From Zhengitettix transpicula (Eukaryota > Arthropoda > Insecta > Orthoptera > Tetrigidae), in assembly GCA_037074705.1 (NCBI GenBank), contig CM073591.1, forward strand, positions 89,446,032-89,510,031: 64,000 bases of DNA, given 5' to 3'. Both the position numbers and the translations under genes were made by a program. Below, in pieces: positions 34,381 through 47,640 of the stretch (positions are counted from its first letter, which is position 1; each line of letters starts with the position of its first letter). The notes beneath the pieces are model-generated. The model had not been told where the DNA came from. It searched no databases and worked only from the letters and a program-made list of their open reading frames with translations.

Positions 34381-34892
34381 ATATCGTAGTGGTTACCGTT
34401 TTACAGATAGTTGTTTGGGCGTTTGGTTTCATATTTAATATGCAGTTTGCGGCAGAAGTCGCGCTGTTGCGCGCGGCATCTATTGGCCACACACAAAACT
34501 ATATAGACCGTGAACTCTCAGCTCGCCAGTGGTCCATTCATATTATTATAATGAAATTATCTTAAAATACTGTTCTAAATCAATATAGTCTATTACCGTC
34601 TTACTTAACAAATAATTAGAATATTGTCAAAGGAATATTCTGCAACTGCTAAATAAATAAGTGAATATTTTATACATTAACATCGAACGTGTCAGAGTGA
34701 TTGCACCCACAGAACCTTATTTACTATTATCATTTAAAGAAAGGAAAATTTTCAAAGTAAGTAGTTTTGTAGCACTAAGTCTGGCATACGTTTATAATAT
34801 TACGCCTTGTTTCTAATTAGACGAAACAACATTTTTGTTAGTAAAATTATAATTTTTGTAATATCCTCGTGATTGTTTAAGATGATGAAGAT
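34381..34892. other. Gap
   Basis: No feature. Confidence 0.6.
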
Positions 34893-35077
34893 AGACTCGA
34901 CAGCCCTCTCATATAGAGACACGATAGCCAGACTGTCATCTTACATGACACATTCTATACTTTTTTGGAGCGGTACGTTGTCAGCGTTTCGATTCTCCTT
35001 CAGCTTTAACCCCATTATCGACACAAGCATCCATACCCATACCGGGACTCAAACCCCGGGACCTCTGTGACGCTGAC
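34893..35077 (-). mobile_element. tRNA-derived SINE (SINE2), copy 2
   Basis: The minus strand carries GTCAGCGTCA (as in copy 1), then GGTTTGAGTCC (35045-35055), a good Pol III B box, then CGGTATGGGTATGGATG, typical of insect SINE bodies. The 3' block at 34937-34957 matches copy 1 at 20 of 21 bases. The A box is missing and the head abuts an (ATT)n tract. The exact 3' end is unclear. Confidence 0.7.
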
Positions 35078-35098
35078 TATTATTATTATTATTATTAC
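35078..35098. repeat. (ATT)n microsatellite
   Basis: About seven ATT units at the truncated head of SINE2 copy 2. Confidence 0.95.
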
Positions 35099-36544
35099 CG
35101 GTTGATAATTTTTTTCTCAAAATTTTTGCAATTGATATTTTAACCATTCTTGTTTAGTGCCTAAGAGCAGAACGGATTGTTTGAAACTTTCTTTAAGAAT
35201 GAAAATAGAAAGTTAATTCTTTATTTTTGCTATTGTGGCGTATATTCATTAGAAATTGGTCAATTTTCATCTGTCGTACTTAAAAACGATTAGTATAAAA
35301 TTATTTTCGGCCCTGGAAGTTCTTGAAAGAAGACTAAAATTTTACGTTAAATGAATTATCAATTCAATTCATATTTTGTTAATTATATACAATTAAAGAG
35401 GTCTTGGTACATAGCGTGAAAAGTTTTGTAATATTGTAGCAAATAAAAATTTTAATTAATATATTGTGAATTTTGCCTTTGATACAATAGTTATATTAAT
35501 ACAAGACAGATTAATTAATTTATTAATTAATTTTATTCATTATTTTTTAAGCTTCAGAAACTTATTATGGCTATAAATACTGGACGATTTCTACATGACC
35601 TCGCCTTATTCCTTGTACTGAATATCAGACACAAGGGATTCAGGGCTATTAAGCAATAAAATTATACTGCTGAAATAAGTTCGATCAAAGTTACCAGGTT
35701 AATAAGCGAAAGAAATTGGGTGTAAATTATTAATTATGTTTGCGTATTTTCCCCACAGTCACTAATAAAATGTAAGTATGACATCATAGATGTAAAGAGA
35801 TTTCAAGGGAAAATAATACTCATACCTTAATAATCAATTTTAATTGGAACAAAATTTATATTTTGCCATCCTCTACTTTTCTGATACATCACAAATATCT
35901 GTAACGATCCTTCAGATTAAATTAATTTTATGAATAAAAATAAATTTGTTGTTCCCGCTATAAATTTATGCTATTTTAAAAGTTATCGTTAAATTTAAAT
36001 GTAGGTTAAACTGAACAGTCTTTTAAAGTTTGTTACTATTCTTTTATGTTTTCGTATACTAACATAATCCGACAAGCATTTCATTTTGAACTTATCTTGG
36101 ATGTGGCGCAAGCTATCAAGGTGACCGTCCTTCGAACGGGAATGAAAACATTCAAGGTTCTAAAAGTCAGTGTTTGCTTTTGGCACTAAGATTTGTCTAC
36201 GGTGTAATCTATTTCTAGGACAGTTCTAGGGCCTACTTTTCTTTTTTAACGCGGTGCGTGTACCAGTGTCAAGTTCTTTGATTTAATACTGTTTGTTACG
36301 TCTTGGCTCTATCTATAAAAATTATTATATGTCTATCTTTTCGCCTGCTCTTGACAACAACTACAGAATACAGAAATCTTAAAAGTGAAAATAAATTATG
36401 CTATTTTACGTTTAAACTTTTCTTTGGTTAATTCCAATTTAATAATAATTATAATAATTTATTCCTAGTTTCACTTGTACATACGTGATAACTTCAGAGT
36501 TATTTACCGCTGGCCATACATTTAAAATAAAATATTGGAACGTT
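35099..36544. other. Long AT-rich gap
   Basis: No gene or repeat is recognised. Confidence 0.6.
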
Positions 36545-36569
36545 CGCCATATTATCTTAAGATGGCGGC
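36545..36569. promoter_or_regulatory. Head-to-head YY1/Pho-type sites
   Basis: CGCCATATT on plus and AAGATGGCGGC (36559-36569) form a near-palindrome. The second matches the classic YY1 core, and Pho is its insect counterpart at Polycomb response elements and some promoters. No gene start is identified nearby, so this is a motif-only call. Confidence 0.35.
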
Positions 36570-36720
36570 TGGCAGTTTGATATTGCAAAAGAAAACCCTT
36601 CTTACGGGTGTATATAACGATGTCATTAAGTTAAATCGAAATCGGTTCGACCGTTCCGCGTGAGGAGCGTTTAAAAGCTAGCGTGACAGACTACAGGGAA
36701 TTTTGACGGGACCGAAAAAA
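36570..36720 (+). repeat. Possible 3' fragment of an RTE-like retroelement
   Basis: AAATCGAAATCGGTTCGACC followed by GTTCCGCG resembles the conserved AAATCGGTTCAGCCGTT block in the 3' part of many arthropod RTE-type elements. No tail or target duplication is clear. Confidence 0.35.
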
Positions 36721-37399
36721 TTTTCTAAGCTTCTTCAATCCCACTACATGCGTCACCAGCACAATTCATAATTAAAAATAACTGAATTTTTGTCATCTTC
36801 AGAAACCTACGAACTTTGCGATTTGTCGAATATTGGAATTTAAAAATTTTCCATTACGATGTGTAACCAAATCGAAGGATAGTGTAAATATATGTTATGT
36901 TTTTTAGTCGATTCCCGGTCACCGTACCCATATATCTGTTTGAAGACACTTTTGAGGAAATTAAATTTAAAATGTTTGGAAGTGCGTAATAGATTCATTT
37001 TTCTTTGTTCATGATCATAAATCGTCTCATTCCCGGTCCAAGATTTTGTTTCGATTCCACCGCCCCATGTTCCTTTCGATATTATATTTCTTCGTATTAG
37101 CTGATTCACTGCTAATTGTAAGTTTGAGAACGCAGTTTGTGACCGTTATTCATCTGCCATTGTTCATTGTTATTTCAGTATTTTTTATTCGAATTTTTGA
37201 CAACGGTATCCTATTTTACGTTCTACGAATAATGTCATTCGTTACAGCTGTCAGCTTGTGTGAAGCCTAAGGAGCTGTTTGCCTCAACATAACTGTATAC
37301 AGGTGGCTGCCGTACAGTTTCTTGACTCATAATATAATTAAAATAAGAATAATTTCATCCAATTTCAGGCAGAATTGCAGTTTGAGGGACATCTTTAAC
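36721..37399. other. Gap
   Basis: Frames of 89 codons (36840 minus) and 74 codons (37046 plus) overlap antiparallel and lack domains. No gene is called. Confidence 0.5.
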
Positions 37400-37950
37400 A
37401 ACTACGAAAGCTAATTTTTGTTCCCTGGAATTATGTTAATTAAGCGGGCGGAGGAAGTGTATCCATGGAACCCCGCTACTTCCTGCGGTAACCCTCCCTT
37501 TAAGAAAGACGGTCCCCGACCAACAATAACCGGAGGAACATCAACGTTTTACAACCACAGGTCCACGACCATACATCGCCTCACGCGCGCTTCTCCGAAC
37601 TCTCACAAAAGCCCCGGCACAGCTAGATAAACGGAGGAATAAACTTTATACCCACGCACTACGCCGAGCAATCAGCGATAAGCATTAACGATAAATAAGT
37701 GGAAGGTAAACCCCTCTCTCAGGCGTCCTGAGGTGGGGGAAGAGGGGGCGGAAAGAAATAGCGGAAGTGAGGCGACTATTAAAACAATGGAAGACGTGAT
37801 TCGCATTTTGAAAGGATTCCTGCGTACGTCAAAAGAAACGACAGCCGACGATTCAAAATGGCTACTCGCGCCGTTATTGCGCGGAGAAGAATGCCGCCGG
37901 AGGGAGGGGACGGGGGGCTATTTGAGAAATAGTTTGTTGTATATATAGAA
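37400..37950. other. GC-rich island, candidate regulatory region
   Basis: About 550 bp of complex GC-raised sequence without repeats. It includes AATAAACTTTATACCCACG and GCGATAAG...ACGATAAATAAG (GATA and Hox-like words), GAGGGGGCGG, ATGGCTACTCGCGCC, and a TATATATAG at 37939-37947. Short frames at 37418 and 37733 have no domains. Confidence 0.3.
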
Positions 37951-39369
37951 AGTAGGTAGTTTAACGAGTGGCAAAAAGGTTGAAGGATTGCTCGGCCTAC
38001 TTGCAGTCGATCTGGACAGCTTTTTACTCCAGGGACGTGCCGTCATTCTTTATCGACCTAAATGTCAACCAGAGGGACTAGTCAGTCTGCACCAACAGGA
38101 ATTCTTAAGCGAAACAAATGTGTTCTTCTTATACGGATTCGCATTTTTACCCTTCGTTCTTTACATTCAATCTGGGCAGTGCTTCTCAAGCTCCAAATGA
38201 CAAAATATGCCCTAATTCAGTATACATTTTTATGAGACACTATTGAAGGTGTATTTAGGGAATGGTTAAAAACACGAATGTTACGATTTCCATACAATTT
38301 AAAACATAAACATTCCAGTATTACTTAATAAAATTTGGAAAAGACAAAAGAAACAATGTAGGTTTCAAAATTTTTTATCTTCGACAATGGAAATCGGAGA
38401 TAATAATTCCTGGGCTGTAAGGTATCTTATGTGAAACATTTCTTAAATTAAATTAATGTAGCAGGGCTATAAGTCATAAATTGATTTAATAAATTTACAT
38501 ATTATACACAAAACGTTTCGTCCGTATGTTTAGGATATACATAATTGAGTGTTTGGATTGTACGTATTGGTCAAACGAAGCGAAAGCTTCGAACCAGAAT
38601 TAAATAACAATTATCAAATTTAAAATAACGTTTGGATAAACAATGTTTTAACAATGTATACATGAATAATCACAAAATTGATTGGATAAAAAAAATGCAT
38701 GTTGAATGTAATTATTATCCTCGACTGATAAGCGAAATGCTGTAATATAAATTCAATGAATGTTAAAACTGATACAAATTCCATGTATGATTCAGTTTTA
38801 TTATGATTTAAAAGTAAGGGTACTTGATATTTTGAAAGTTTATTCTTCTGTTTAAAAAAATCAGTTACAACGTAAGTTTTGAGACGTGTTTAAATGACAT
38901 TGTTTTTATCTCATTTCGGTCCTGAACGTAGTTGAAATAAGTCAAATTTTTCCCGTTTAATGGATTCTATCCATTCTATTCATATTTTTTAATTATGTAA
39001 GTTACCATATTCTAAATTAATTAATTTGTTTGGAAGTCAGTTATTTTCTTTTTCATTATATTTATTTATAGGTGCAACTGAAGGAGTCCCTTATCATTAT
39101 AGGAAGCAAACGTTTTCTGACTTACGGCCATGTTTCATTAATTATATTTTTATTAATTGTCAGATTAATTTTCCAAATATATTTATAAAAATCTCTTATA
39201 CTGATATTCAAATTCATCAAATGAACTTACATCGCACACTGGCAATATTTCAGAGTCTACAACGTGCTTTTCTGAATTCATTGCGGAAAAACTTAAAATA
39301 ATGAATCTTACACTTGATAATAGGATTGATAAAAATATACTACCTTGAATTAGAAAATTATAATGTTTA
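37951..39369. other. Gap
   Basis: No gene is recognised. A 91-codon AT-rich frame at 39026 looks like chance. Confidence 0.55.
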
Positions 39370-39430
39370 TTAACCAAAACTAATTTCACGACGTTTCGTC
39401 ATCTTTGAAGACTTCTTCAGGTTGGACTAT
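39370..39430 (-). repeat. Isolated fold-back arm with CTGAAGA...GAAAC block
   Basis: On minus, CTGAAGAAGTCTTCAAAG followed by ATGACGAAACGTCGTG repeats the block found in IR-B arms, with a GTC...GAC stem between the two halves. No inverted partner lies nearby. Confidence 0.45.
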
Positions 39431-40289
39431 TTTTAATAATTTCAGTTTGTGTATAATTCATGCATACAATTTGGAGGCAAAGTTCGGCTGCCTTGTCTGT
39501 TACAACAGAAATTAATTTTTATTAACAAATATTATAATTTTCTGACTCGATTATTCGCATAGCATTAGCGTTATATTTATAAGCCTGTACTTCAATAATT
39601 TATGAGTGGATGTTTCCTCACATCGACTTGTTGTCTCGGAGTACTCACTTTTATATTGAGTGTTTAAGAAAATTTCAATTCATTCTTCAGTTTCCATGTG
39701 TCACAAAGTAGACAACTTATAAAATAAACACCAAACGATTTCATGTAATAAGGTCACTATGACTGACTACGCAGACGTTACCTTCACTAACAGTGTAATG
39801 AGTAATAATCAAAATTAATGTTAATTGTGGTTTCAGTTACTTATTAGCTTAAAATATAGATATTTAACTCACAAAATATGAGAGAAGTCGAATTAAAATT
39901 TTTACATTTTTTTTTAAAAAAAACATTTATTAGAGAAAACTTATATGTAGATGTATTTAATACTAACTTATTTAAATATAAATCACAGATCGAAATAAAA
40001 GTTCGGATTAGAACTTCCTTAATTCAGGGAAATGCTTGAATGGATTTTATTAGTTTTCTAAAAATGCCACGAAGTACCAGGAATCGTCATTATTACATCT
40101 CAAACATAAATTTTAGACCTTTTGGCCACTGTGTAATTCCGATAAGATCACAGTTTATCATAACAGGTTAAGTAAATTACTTTCTATTCTTTTTGGAAAT
40201 AAATTTGTAAAAATATAAAAGGTGGTAAATGTTCTCTGAACATTTACAGTTAAGAGATCGACAATTACAACTGTATATAGACTTCAATC
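39431..40289. other. Gap
   Basis: AT-rich, with no feature seen. Confidence 0.6.
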
Positions 40290-40530
40290 GAAGATGTTTT
40301 TTCTAGTCAATTCATCTCTCCTCCACCCACGTACGGTACCTGCGATAAGCGAACGTGCACACAAGTGAGTCGCCTCGTTTGAACAGGAGACACTTTGAAA
40401 GGCGAAACGTTGTTTGTAAAGTCCGGAGGCTCGACAATGTAAGTTGTAGCTACACTGCCCCCCCCCCCCACCTACTTGACCCTCCTGGTCATTGTATAAA
40501 GTTGGTTGCCAACAATGCCGCAACGTCTGA
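40290..40530. other. GC-rich island with poly-C
   Basis: Contains CACGTACGGTACC, a run of about 12 C at 40459-40470, and GTTGGTTGCCAAC near 40500 with TATAAAG just upstream (40495-40501). Overlapping short frames on both strands have no domains. Possible regulatory sequence. Confidence 0.3.
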
Positions 40531-43140
40531 TAGACATTTCACTGACAGGAGCAAAATACAACGTTTCATTGAGGGAGAGGAAACTGGTATGTTGAATAAG
40601 CCAAATTAATCAATAAAAAGAAGGAGTTCAGATCTGCACTGGAGGGGACTAATTTATTACGAATCTCGCTGTGGAACCTGAAATAACTTTTGGTCATTAA
40701 GCCACACTTCCACAAAACGGTGTTCCTTTTCCCGTTCTGGAACATTTTATTGGCGTGATTAACATTGGGAAGGGAAAAACAGCTTCGGATGTTAGCGTAA
40801 ATTTATTGTCATAATCTTTTTCACTTACAGCGAGTGTAATAGTGTAATATTTGAATAATAAATTGAATTTATATCGTAATATATTTCACAATGAACAGAA
40901 CTTGCTTTATGCAGATCATTAGGTAGTATGAACATGTTAATAAATGGTTCTGGTTTAGACGCTTCCTCAGGCAACGCGGTTGCAGTTTCTCTTTCACTCA
41001 ACAGAGGCGCTGCAGAGCCAAAGTAAATAATACAAAGCAGATAAGCGGTCGGCGGGGTCAATTATGCTAATTCTCCCCAGCTGACACTGAGATACGAGAA
41101 TAAACAGCAGGCTTGGTCCTACCTTTACCTATATTTTATCGGCACGGGCCTAACTCGTCGCGGAATTTTCAATGCCGTACAAAAGTCACCCATGCTTTAG
41201 AAATAATTTCAAAATGCACATTAACACCGAAAATATTACTCCGTGCAGCGCTTTCGTGTTACTAGAACTTATTTCTATCAGCTAATATACCAAATAAATT
41301 TAATTATATTAAGAAATTGCCAATTAACAGTCAAAATTAAACACAACGTTTCTAAAATCATTGTTGTTATCGTCAACATACTTCAGACAATTATGAGGTA
41401 TTTATTTTATTATTTAATTTTGACTTTTAAATGGCTACTTCTTCATCTAATACAAAATTTATTTATATAAAATAATTTCTTAATAGAAAGAACTGATAGG
41501 GTCTAGAAATTTTTTCTTCCGAAAAATTAATAAAATAATTTATTTTAGTATACACATTATTAACAATGTAATAAAATTTTTGTAGCAATAAATTGCATTC
41601 ATTGCGCCAAATTCATCAAATATATTTGAAAGGGCAATAGTTAAAAATTAAAGTATTCAAAAGAGCATTTATCTCACGCTGACCCTTTCCTTTTAATTTA
41701 AGGGAACGTTATCAGAAACATTTAAAATTTTTGACAAATAGCTTACTGACTAATAACAATTATTAATTTTCGGCGCTGGAAGTTGTTGGAAGAAGTCAAG
41801 AATTTTTCTGTTTAATGGATTATATGAATACAATTCATATTTTGTTAATTATATACGACTAGAAAGGTCCTTGAACATAGAGAGTAAATATTTGGTAGTA
41901 TTGTAATAAATATAAATTTAAATTATTAAATTCTCACTTTTTGCCACGTTACATTAATTATATTTAATTAATGCTTCTTTTGTAACAAGGAAAGAAATTT
42001 AACAAGTACAATCGAAATAACTATGTAGGCTTAGAATTATTAAGCGACGAGAAGACCGTTATTACATAATTTTAGAGAAGTAATGTTCTGAGACTATGAA
42101 TTTTTACATTTTCATTAATTATAACATATGCCAGCAGAAGGATTGAAAGATATTTTCTTTGTCTTAAAATCCGAAGCAACCATTAATTAACAATTACTCT
42201 AGATAACAAATACATTTTGGACAATGTGAAAGTTTATGCATCCTTTTGATAATAAATGGGTTGTTTTTTAAAATATATATTTTTATAATTTATTCAATTT
42301 TCAAATTTATATAATTTTTTACATATGTGCGAGATCCTTGTTAGAATGCCAATGGTTTCTGAAAAATATTTTTATTTGTACAGACAAATGTGCTAAATCG
42401 CCGAAAGGTCCGCAAAATTATAAATTAAAGAATTAGTTGTTTCGTATAAATTATTGACTGATTAAAAACATTGTGGTAAATGGTGAAATTAAACATTTAA
42501 TCAATTATCAGTCCTTTACTATAATTTGTTTATTCTTGAAAAAAACCTGAAATTTCGAGAATTTATTTTCGTATTAATAGCGCATTATAGACGAAACCCG
42601 AGGATATCCTTATCAAATTTCACTTATTTTAAAATGTAATTAATTATGTAAACGTACAAATTGTTTTTCTTTATTTTACAACAGAATATTGAAATTTGCA
42701 ATTTGTCAGGTTTCTGCCATATCTTTAGAGATAAAAAATAATTAGGTTTTAGTTATATTTACTGGTTTTCTTTTTCGCAAATTGGCCTGTGGTCTAGATT
42801 GTGCCACTGTTGATATATTTATGGTTAATCGTCCTCATTTCGATTCTATAATTAATTTGGTATCGAAATTATTTCATATTCCTTCAATAAATCAAGCACG
42901 GTGAAGTCAAAAGGTAAAATATTGAAGCTCGAAATGTAGGGACAGCAAAAAAGGGAATATTGAAAAAATTCTATTAGAAATCTTATAACAGAAATATACT
43001 GTTTTGTGAAATTCATAAACCTGAAATAATTTTACTCCCTGACCCAAATAAAGATCCAAATTTTTTAGTATACATCTGTATTCGTCAGTAATTTAGATTA
43101 AAGGGTCGTAAATAACAATAAAAAATTCAGTAGGTGAAAA
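40531..43140. other. Long AT-rich gap
   Basis: About 2.6 kb. Frames at 40825 and 41243 (75-78 codons) have no domain. No repeat family from elsewhere in the window matches. Confidence 0.55.
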
Positions 43141-43440
43141 TGTCCTTTTTTAAAAAATGAAGCAGTCAGACGCGATCGCCTTAAATGATTTGCGAAGGAA
43201 TGTACGAGCGCGAAGCCCCACCTCCTTGCATTCCGCGAGCTCCGTCTTCGAGACACACCCAGGGACTCCGTCACCTGCCTCTGCCTTGTCACCTGGCCAC
43301 GAGAGGTGTGGACATTATTTTATAATTCGGCAAGTCATCCTCGAGTCGTTAACCGCTCCACGTTGTACTGTCGATCGGTCCAAAGATGCGATGACAATCG
43401 CAATCCTACATGTGTACCCGCATGAAGTTGAGTAATTAGT
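43141..43440. other. GC-rich island with paired CACCTG E-boxes
   Basis: A 300-bp CpG-raised block with two CACCTG boxes about 20 bp apart (43269-43274 and 43289-43294). A 92-codon plus frame (43157-43435) starts MKQSDAIALNDL and overlaps a minus frame. No domain is recognised. It could be a short exon or an enhancer. Confidence 0.3.
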
Positions 43441-43889
43441 CTTATTTCATTTGAATTTTCTTGTAACATTGCGCTAAGATACACGTGACTGAAGTCACGG
43501 AGAATCGCACCTACATAACTAGTTACGCAGAACGTTTGATGACTGTTGTCTGAATGAAGTTTTATTTGTCGGCTATGTAATCACACCGAAACCCGATTGG
43601 CATCGATAAGAACGAACTCGGTAAGAGACGCTGGCTCTTCACTTGCAGGCTGAATTGTAGAAGGAGTACAAAGTAAAAAGCGATCTATCCATGAACGGCG
43701 CAACAAACATTCTGGAACAATAGGACCTTCGGGTTGCCAATTTATTATTTTTTATTCACAGTCGCACGAACTTCTTTGGTCATTGCAGACTGATTAGTTA
43801 ACAAATGATCGATAATGTTTACATTTATCGTAGCATTAAAATTTATTTATGTAACAACACTTTTAATTTTTTTTCACGAACAGTAAAAT
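43441..43889. other. Gap
   Basis: No feature. Confidence 0.6.
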
Positions 43890-44166
43890 GCAGTACATGA
43901 CCAGTTTCAGACCGTTTATTTAATTAATTAAGAAAAATAACGTTTCGGTACGTTTTTTTACCTTCTTCGGGTCTTTTCTAACTATCACTAAATATTAAAC
44001 GCTATTTGGCAGAGTGTTTAAAATTTCATTAAATTTTGAAAAAAAAACTGAGGCTCTTCTAGACACTCTAATAATGCACTCGTGATATGAATAAGGTAAA
44101 AATACATACCGAAACGTTTTTTTGTAATTAAATAAATAAACTGTCTGAAACTGGTTATCAACTGAA
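43890..44166. mobile_element. IR-B fold-back element, second copy
   Basis: The left arm from about 43890 (GACCAGTTTCAGACCGTTTA then AACGTTTCGGTACG) and the right arm ending about 44166 (complement of the same blocks) are inverted copies with AT-rich spacing. Shared arm sequence with 23405-23800 shows one family. The centre differs from that copy. Confidence 0.8.
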
Positions 44167-46637
44167 TTATATATTTTCCATAAAACAGATTTAATAAGAA
44201 AAACTATAAGTATATTATTTTCATAAATTGTATTGTTTCTTCTTGTAACCATTCCGCGTTTTTTTGCTCTCGGTGCGTTCCTTTTGTACAGTTCGTAATC
44301 TTTGCAATCCTTGTCAATATACTGTATTAAGATTTGAACGCTGCACTGATTGCAGATTGCTGGGGGGCTTTTTCATTCTCCATAAGATGCAGATGAGTTA
44401 CATTGGTATGGCCAGTCCTAATTATTTAGATGACGATTTCCTCTCTTCGATTTATTTTCTGGCTTGTAGTTATTTTGTAAAAATTTTTGGTTGTTTGATG
44501 TATCAATAAAATTTTAAATATTTTTAATACCGTATTGAAGGGTCTCAGATTTCTGTGGGTGTCCTAAAATGCGTTATTTACATAAGGAGACGGAGGAAGA
44601 AACAGAGCTGTAAGTAGGTTGGAATTGAGGAACAGTTCGTAAGTCGAAATTGTGTTTGTAACCCGAGGAAAAATTTGTTTCCAAAATTTGTTTATAATTC
44701 TAGAGTCCACTGTATTTTAAGCCTCAGTGCCTGACAGGGTTGCCTATCAATACGGACCTCCCTCTTTGTAATAACTTCTGAATGGATCTGTGAATTATTT
44801 TTCGAAGCCCAGCCTAAAGTCAGAAGACTATATAAAAAAAGATTTAATACAGTTGTTTTTTAAAAAAATGACTCTCCCAATATTGAAAAAATATGTCAGC
44901 GTTTAATTAATTACAGGGATTGTGTAATGGGACGAAGACTTCAAGTAATTTATTTAAGCTAATTTAGTAGAAATTTATTGGTTCTCTAATTTCCTTTGTT
45001 CGCTTAACGACATGTACTCAATATTACACAATAAGTAAATTTCAATAAGGCGGTATAGTAGATGCGTAAAAATAACAGTTTTGCATTTCCGCACTGTTTG
45101 AGTGTCGTCCATGGCCTATTTGAACCTGAAAGGAATGGGGCCTGAGAACAAACACCGTTTTGCCTATCATTTCCTGCAGCTAGTTCACAGAAACAGAATT
45201 ATGCCAAGTGCTCTTTGCCCTTAAGGACCGTTGCCCGTTCCCAACATAATGTTCAATACGAGACCATTAACGTAGGGAATTTCCGAAGGATAAGTTTCAC
45301 TAACAAAGGAACAAGATTTTTGCAAATGTATAAAAAAATGAGTTTTATAACAAATTTTATCTGGTGATTCGTAGTCTCAGGCATAGTTAATGGACGGTAA
45401 AATTGTAGATGGTTATCAAATTAGGCGAGTGAATCAGAAATTGAAAACTGATTAAAAAACTTGAAAAGTAAGAAATATTGAACCAAGTAAAGAAGTGATG
45501 AAAGAATATTTCATTATTTTGAGCATTTAAAGCATCACAGCGACTTCAAAAATTTTATAGGCGAGTACCAACTATTTTACACTTTTCAACGTATTAATTT
45601 GCAATAAAGGAAAATGTTTCATAGCTTACGTGTGTTGAGTGAAGTTGTCATCGTAATCTAAACCCGTAAAGCAATAACTCAAAAGGAGCGGAGGGGTGAA
45701 CGCATCTGTAACCACGAGGATCAACATAAGTCAACTCACAGCGGGCAAGTATAACCACATAAAAATATTACAAGTGTTTTTATAATAAAATAAGTGTGCC
45801 TTCAACTAAAACTAGTCAATAAAAACCACTAATTTTCTTAATAATTCTTAGGAATATTAAACTGTATACTTACTGACTATAGTCGATCAAATGTCGTATT
45901 CCATTATTTTTTTGTCTGTATACACTTCACTTACGTACTGTGCTCTGCTTTTACATACATAACATTACACAATATCACCTGATTTTCTTCTTAAAATCTT
46001 CTGACACGGTGTTGATTGTCCAGAAGTTGACCACTGGGTTGACGTGGCTGTGAAGCCCGGCATATCTTTCTATTTCATACTTAATGGCTCGAATTCAGAG
46101 GTTTCTAAGAGATGACTTATACTAGGAACATGCACTATGTTTCGTATCACTTGATTTTTTTAATATTTTGGAAACATACCCAAAACTGGATATCGTATAA
46201 CAACCTCGGTCTCAATATTTGATTTAAACCAGTCATTTGTTTGGGATTGAAAGTTTTGAATTCCTCCCAATTAGCCAAAAGTAGTGTCTCAATTTCACAT
46301 TTTTCTTCTCTTTACATGCTCTGTCACGAAATTTTGGTATGTAGAGTCAAGACTACGTACTTATAGTTGTTCACAGTTCCATTTATATATAGAAACGGTG
46401 GGTCTTATAATGACTTGTAAAGATGATATGTTTAGATATTTTTGTAAGTGATGTCAAACTATTGCATTCCTGGTTTGTACTAGTCATCTACTTGACAAAT
46501 GTAGGAGTTTCTCTACCGCATGTAAGGGCGGTTTATGTAGCGCATTAAAAGTGATATTTATATTTTTTTTTCGTACGCTGTATCCACATTTTTTCTATAT
46601 GTAGCCTCACCATGAACATATTCCTTGCTTCTGACGT

Positions 46638-46639
<2 letters not shown>
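44167..46639. other. Long gap
   Basis: About 2.5 kb of AT-rich DNA without a recognised gene or repeat. An 81-codon frame at 44264 has several cysteines but no recognisable pattern. Confidence 0.55.

Positions 46640-46709
<70 letters not shown>
46640..46709. repeat. Compound (CA)n(TA)n microsatellite
   Basis: A CA tract at 46640-46673 passes directly into a TA tract that ends where TGTAATG starts at 46710. Confidence 0.95.
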
Positions 46710-46712
<3 letters not shown>

Positions 46713-46840
46713 AATGATTTATTATAAATCCCCACATTGGAGTGCAATTTGTAATGATTTATTATAAATCCCCACATTGGAGTGCAATTTGTAATGATTT
46801 AAAATAATCTAAGGAAAATAAGCTGCACGTTGGGGTTCGA
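46710..46840 (-). mobile_element. LTR-family terminal fragment with 40-bp tandem duplication (L6)
   Basis: Units starting at 46710, 46750 and 46790 begin TGTAATGATTTA. The first two 40-bp units are identical. On minus each unit ends in the family terminus ATTACA and carries TCCAATGTGGGG, which resembles the CTCAACGTGGGG near the end of L3. No complete LTR body is recognised to the right, so this is a fragment. Confidence 0.6.
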
Positions 46841-47379
46841 ATTTTGTAGTCCTACTACCACACTCAAAAGTTTGTTATCTGCTGGATGCAATAACCTGGA
46901 GCTCCCAATAATTGAAGAAAAAGTCTCACTCATGAATGTAAGCTAGATTCCAAACTATTCCGCCTCGGGGAAAATAATAGTCGGCGTTGTATCGTTTCAG
47001 TTATTCGCTCATAGACTCGAAAACCGTAGATAGTTCTGGATATTATAGCTGTTAGCGTATATACAGCCACACATTTTCTGATTTTATGTCCTTTCTCTAC
47101 CGTCTCCTACCATACACTCTTCATCTAATCGGTTACAGCTGGTTATATATATATATATATATATAAAGCATGTAAATAATAGGGATTCTACACACTCAAT
47201 TGGACTGAACCAGCCAGTTATGTGATGAATGATCCTCATGAAGTAAAACTTTCCATCTTCTCAGATTGTTAACGTCATTGTTACGTTTGATTCCTAATAT
47301 GAGCAACTAATGAGCAGATAATTGTATTATCATTCAACCATGAACTGTTAGGCCGTGAGTTACGCGCATTTTTGGATGG
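46841..47379. other. Gap with an (AT)n tract
   Basis: May include the internal side of L6, but I cannot support it. A pure (TA)n tract lies at 47143-47164. Confidence 0.5.
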
Positions 47380-47640
47380 TCTTTTCTTGGAGTGAACGAT
47401 GCGTCCTACCTGCAAGACAAACACGCCAGGGCAGGTAGCCGCAGGACGGGTTTCAGGAGCTCCCATCCCCAAACACTGGACCACTCGAGTTGCTCCGCGT
47501 ATTCCGCAATCGGGGGTCTGCTTCGAGGGCCTGCTCAAAGGGCTGACAAAGACAACACTGCTGCGAGCTCACCCGCAACGATGGGAATTTAATTGCACCT
47601 CTCAGTAAATACCGCGCGCAGGCCATTCTTCATCGCCCGT
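47380..47640. other. GC-rich island
   Basis: A 260-bp CpG-raised block with three overlapping frames of 66-85 codons on both strands and no recognised domain. CCTACCTGC (47404-47412) and GGCAGGTAGCC (47433-47443) are partial complements. Confidence 0.3.
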
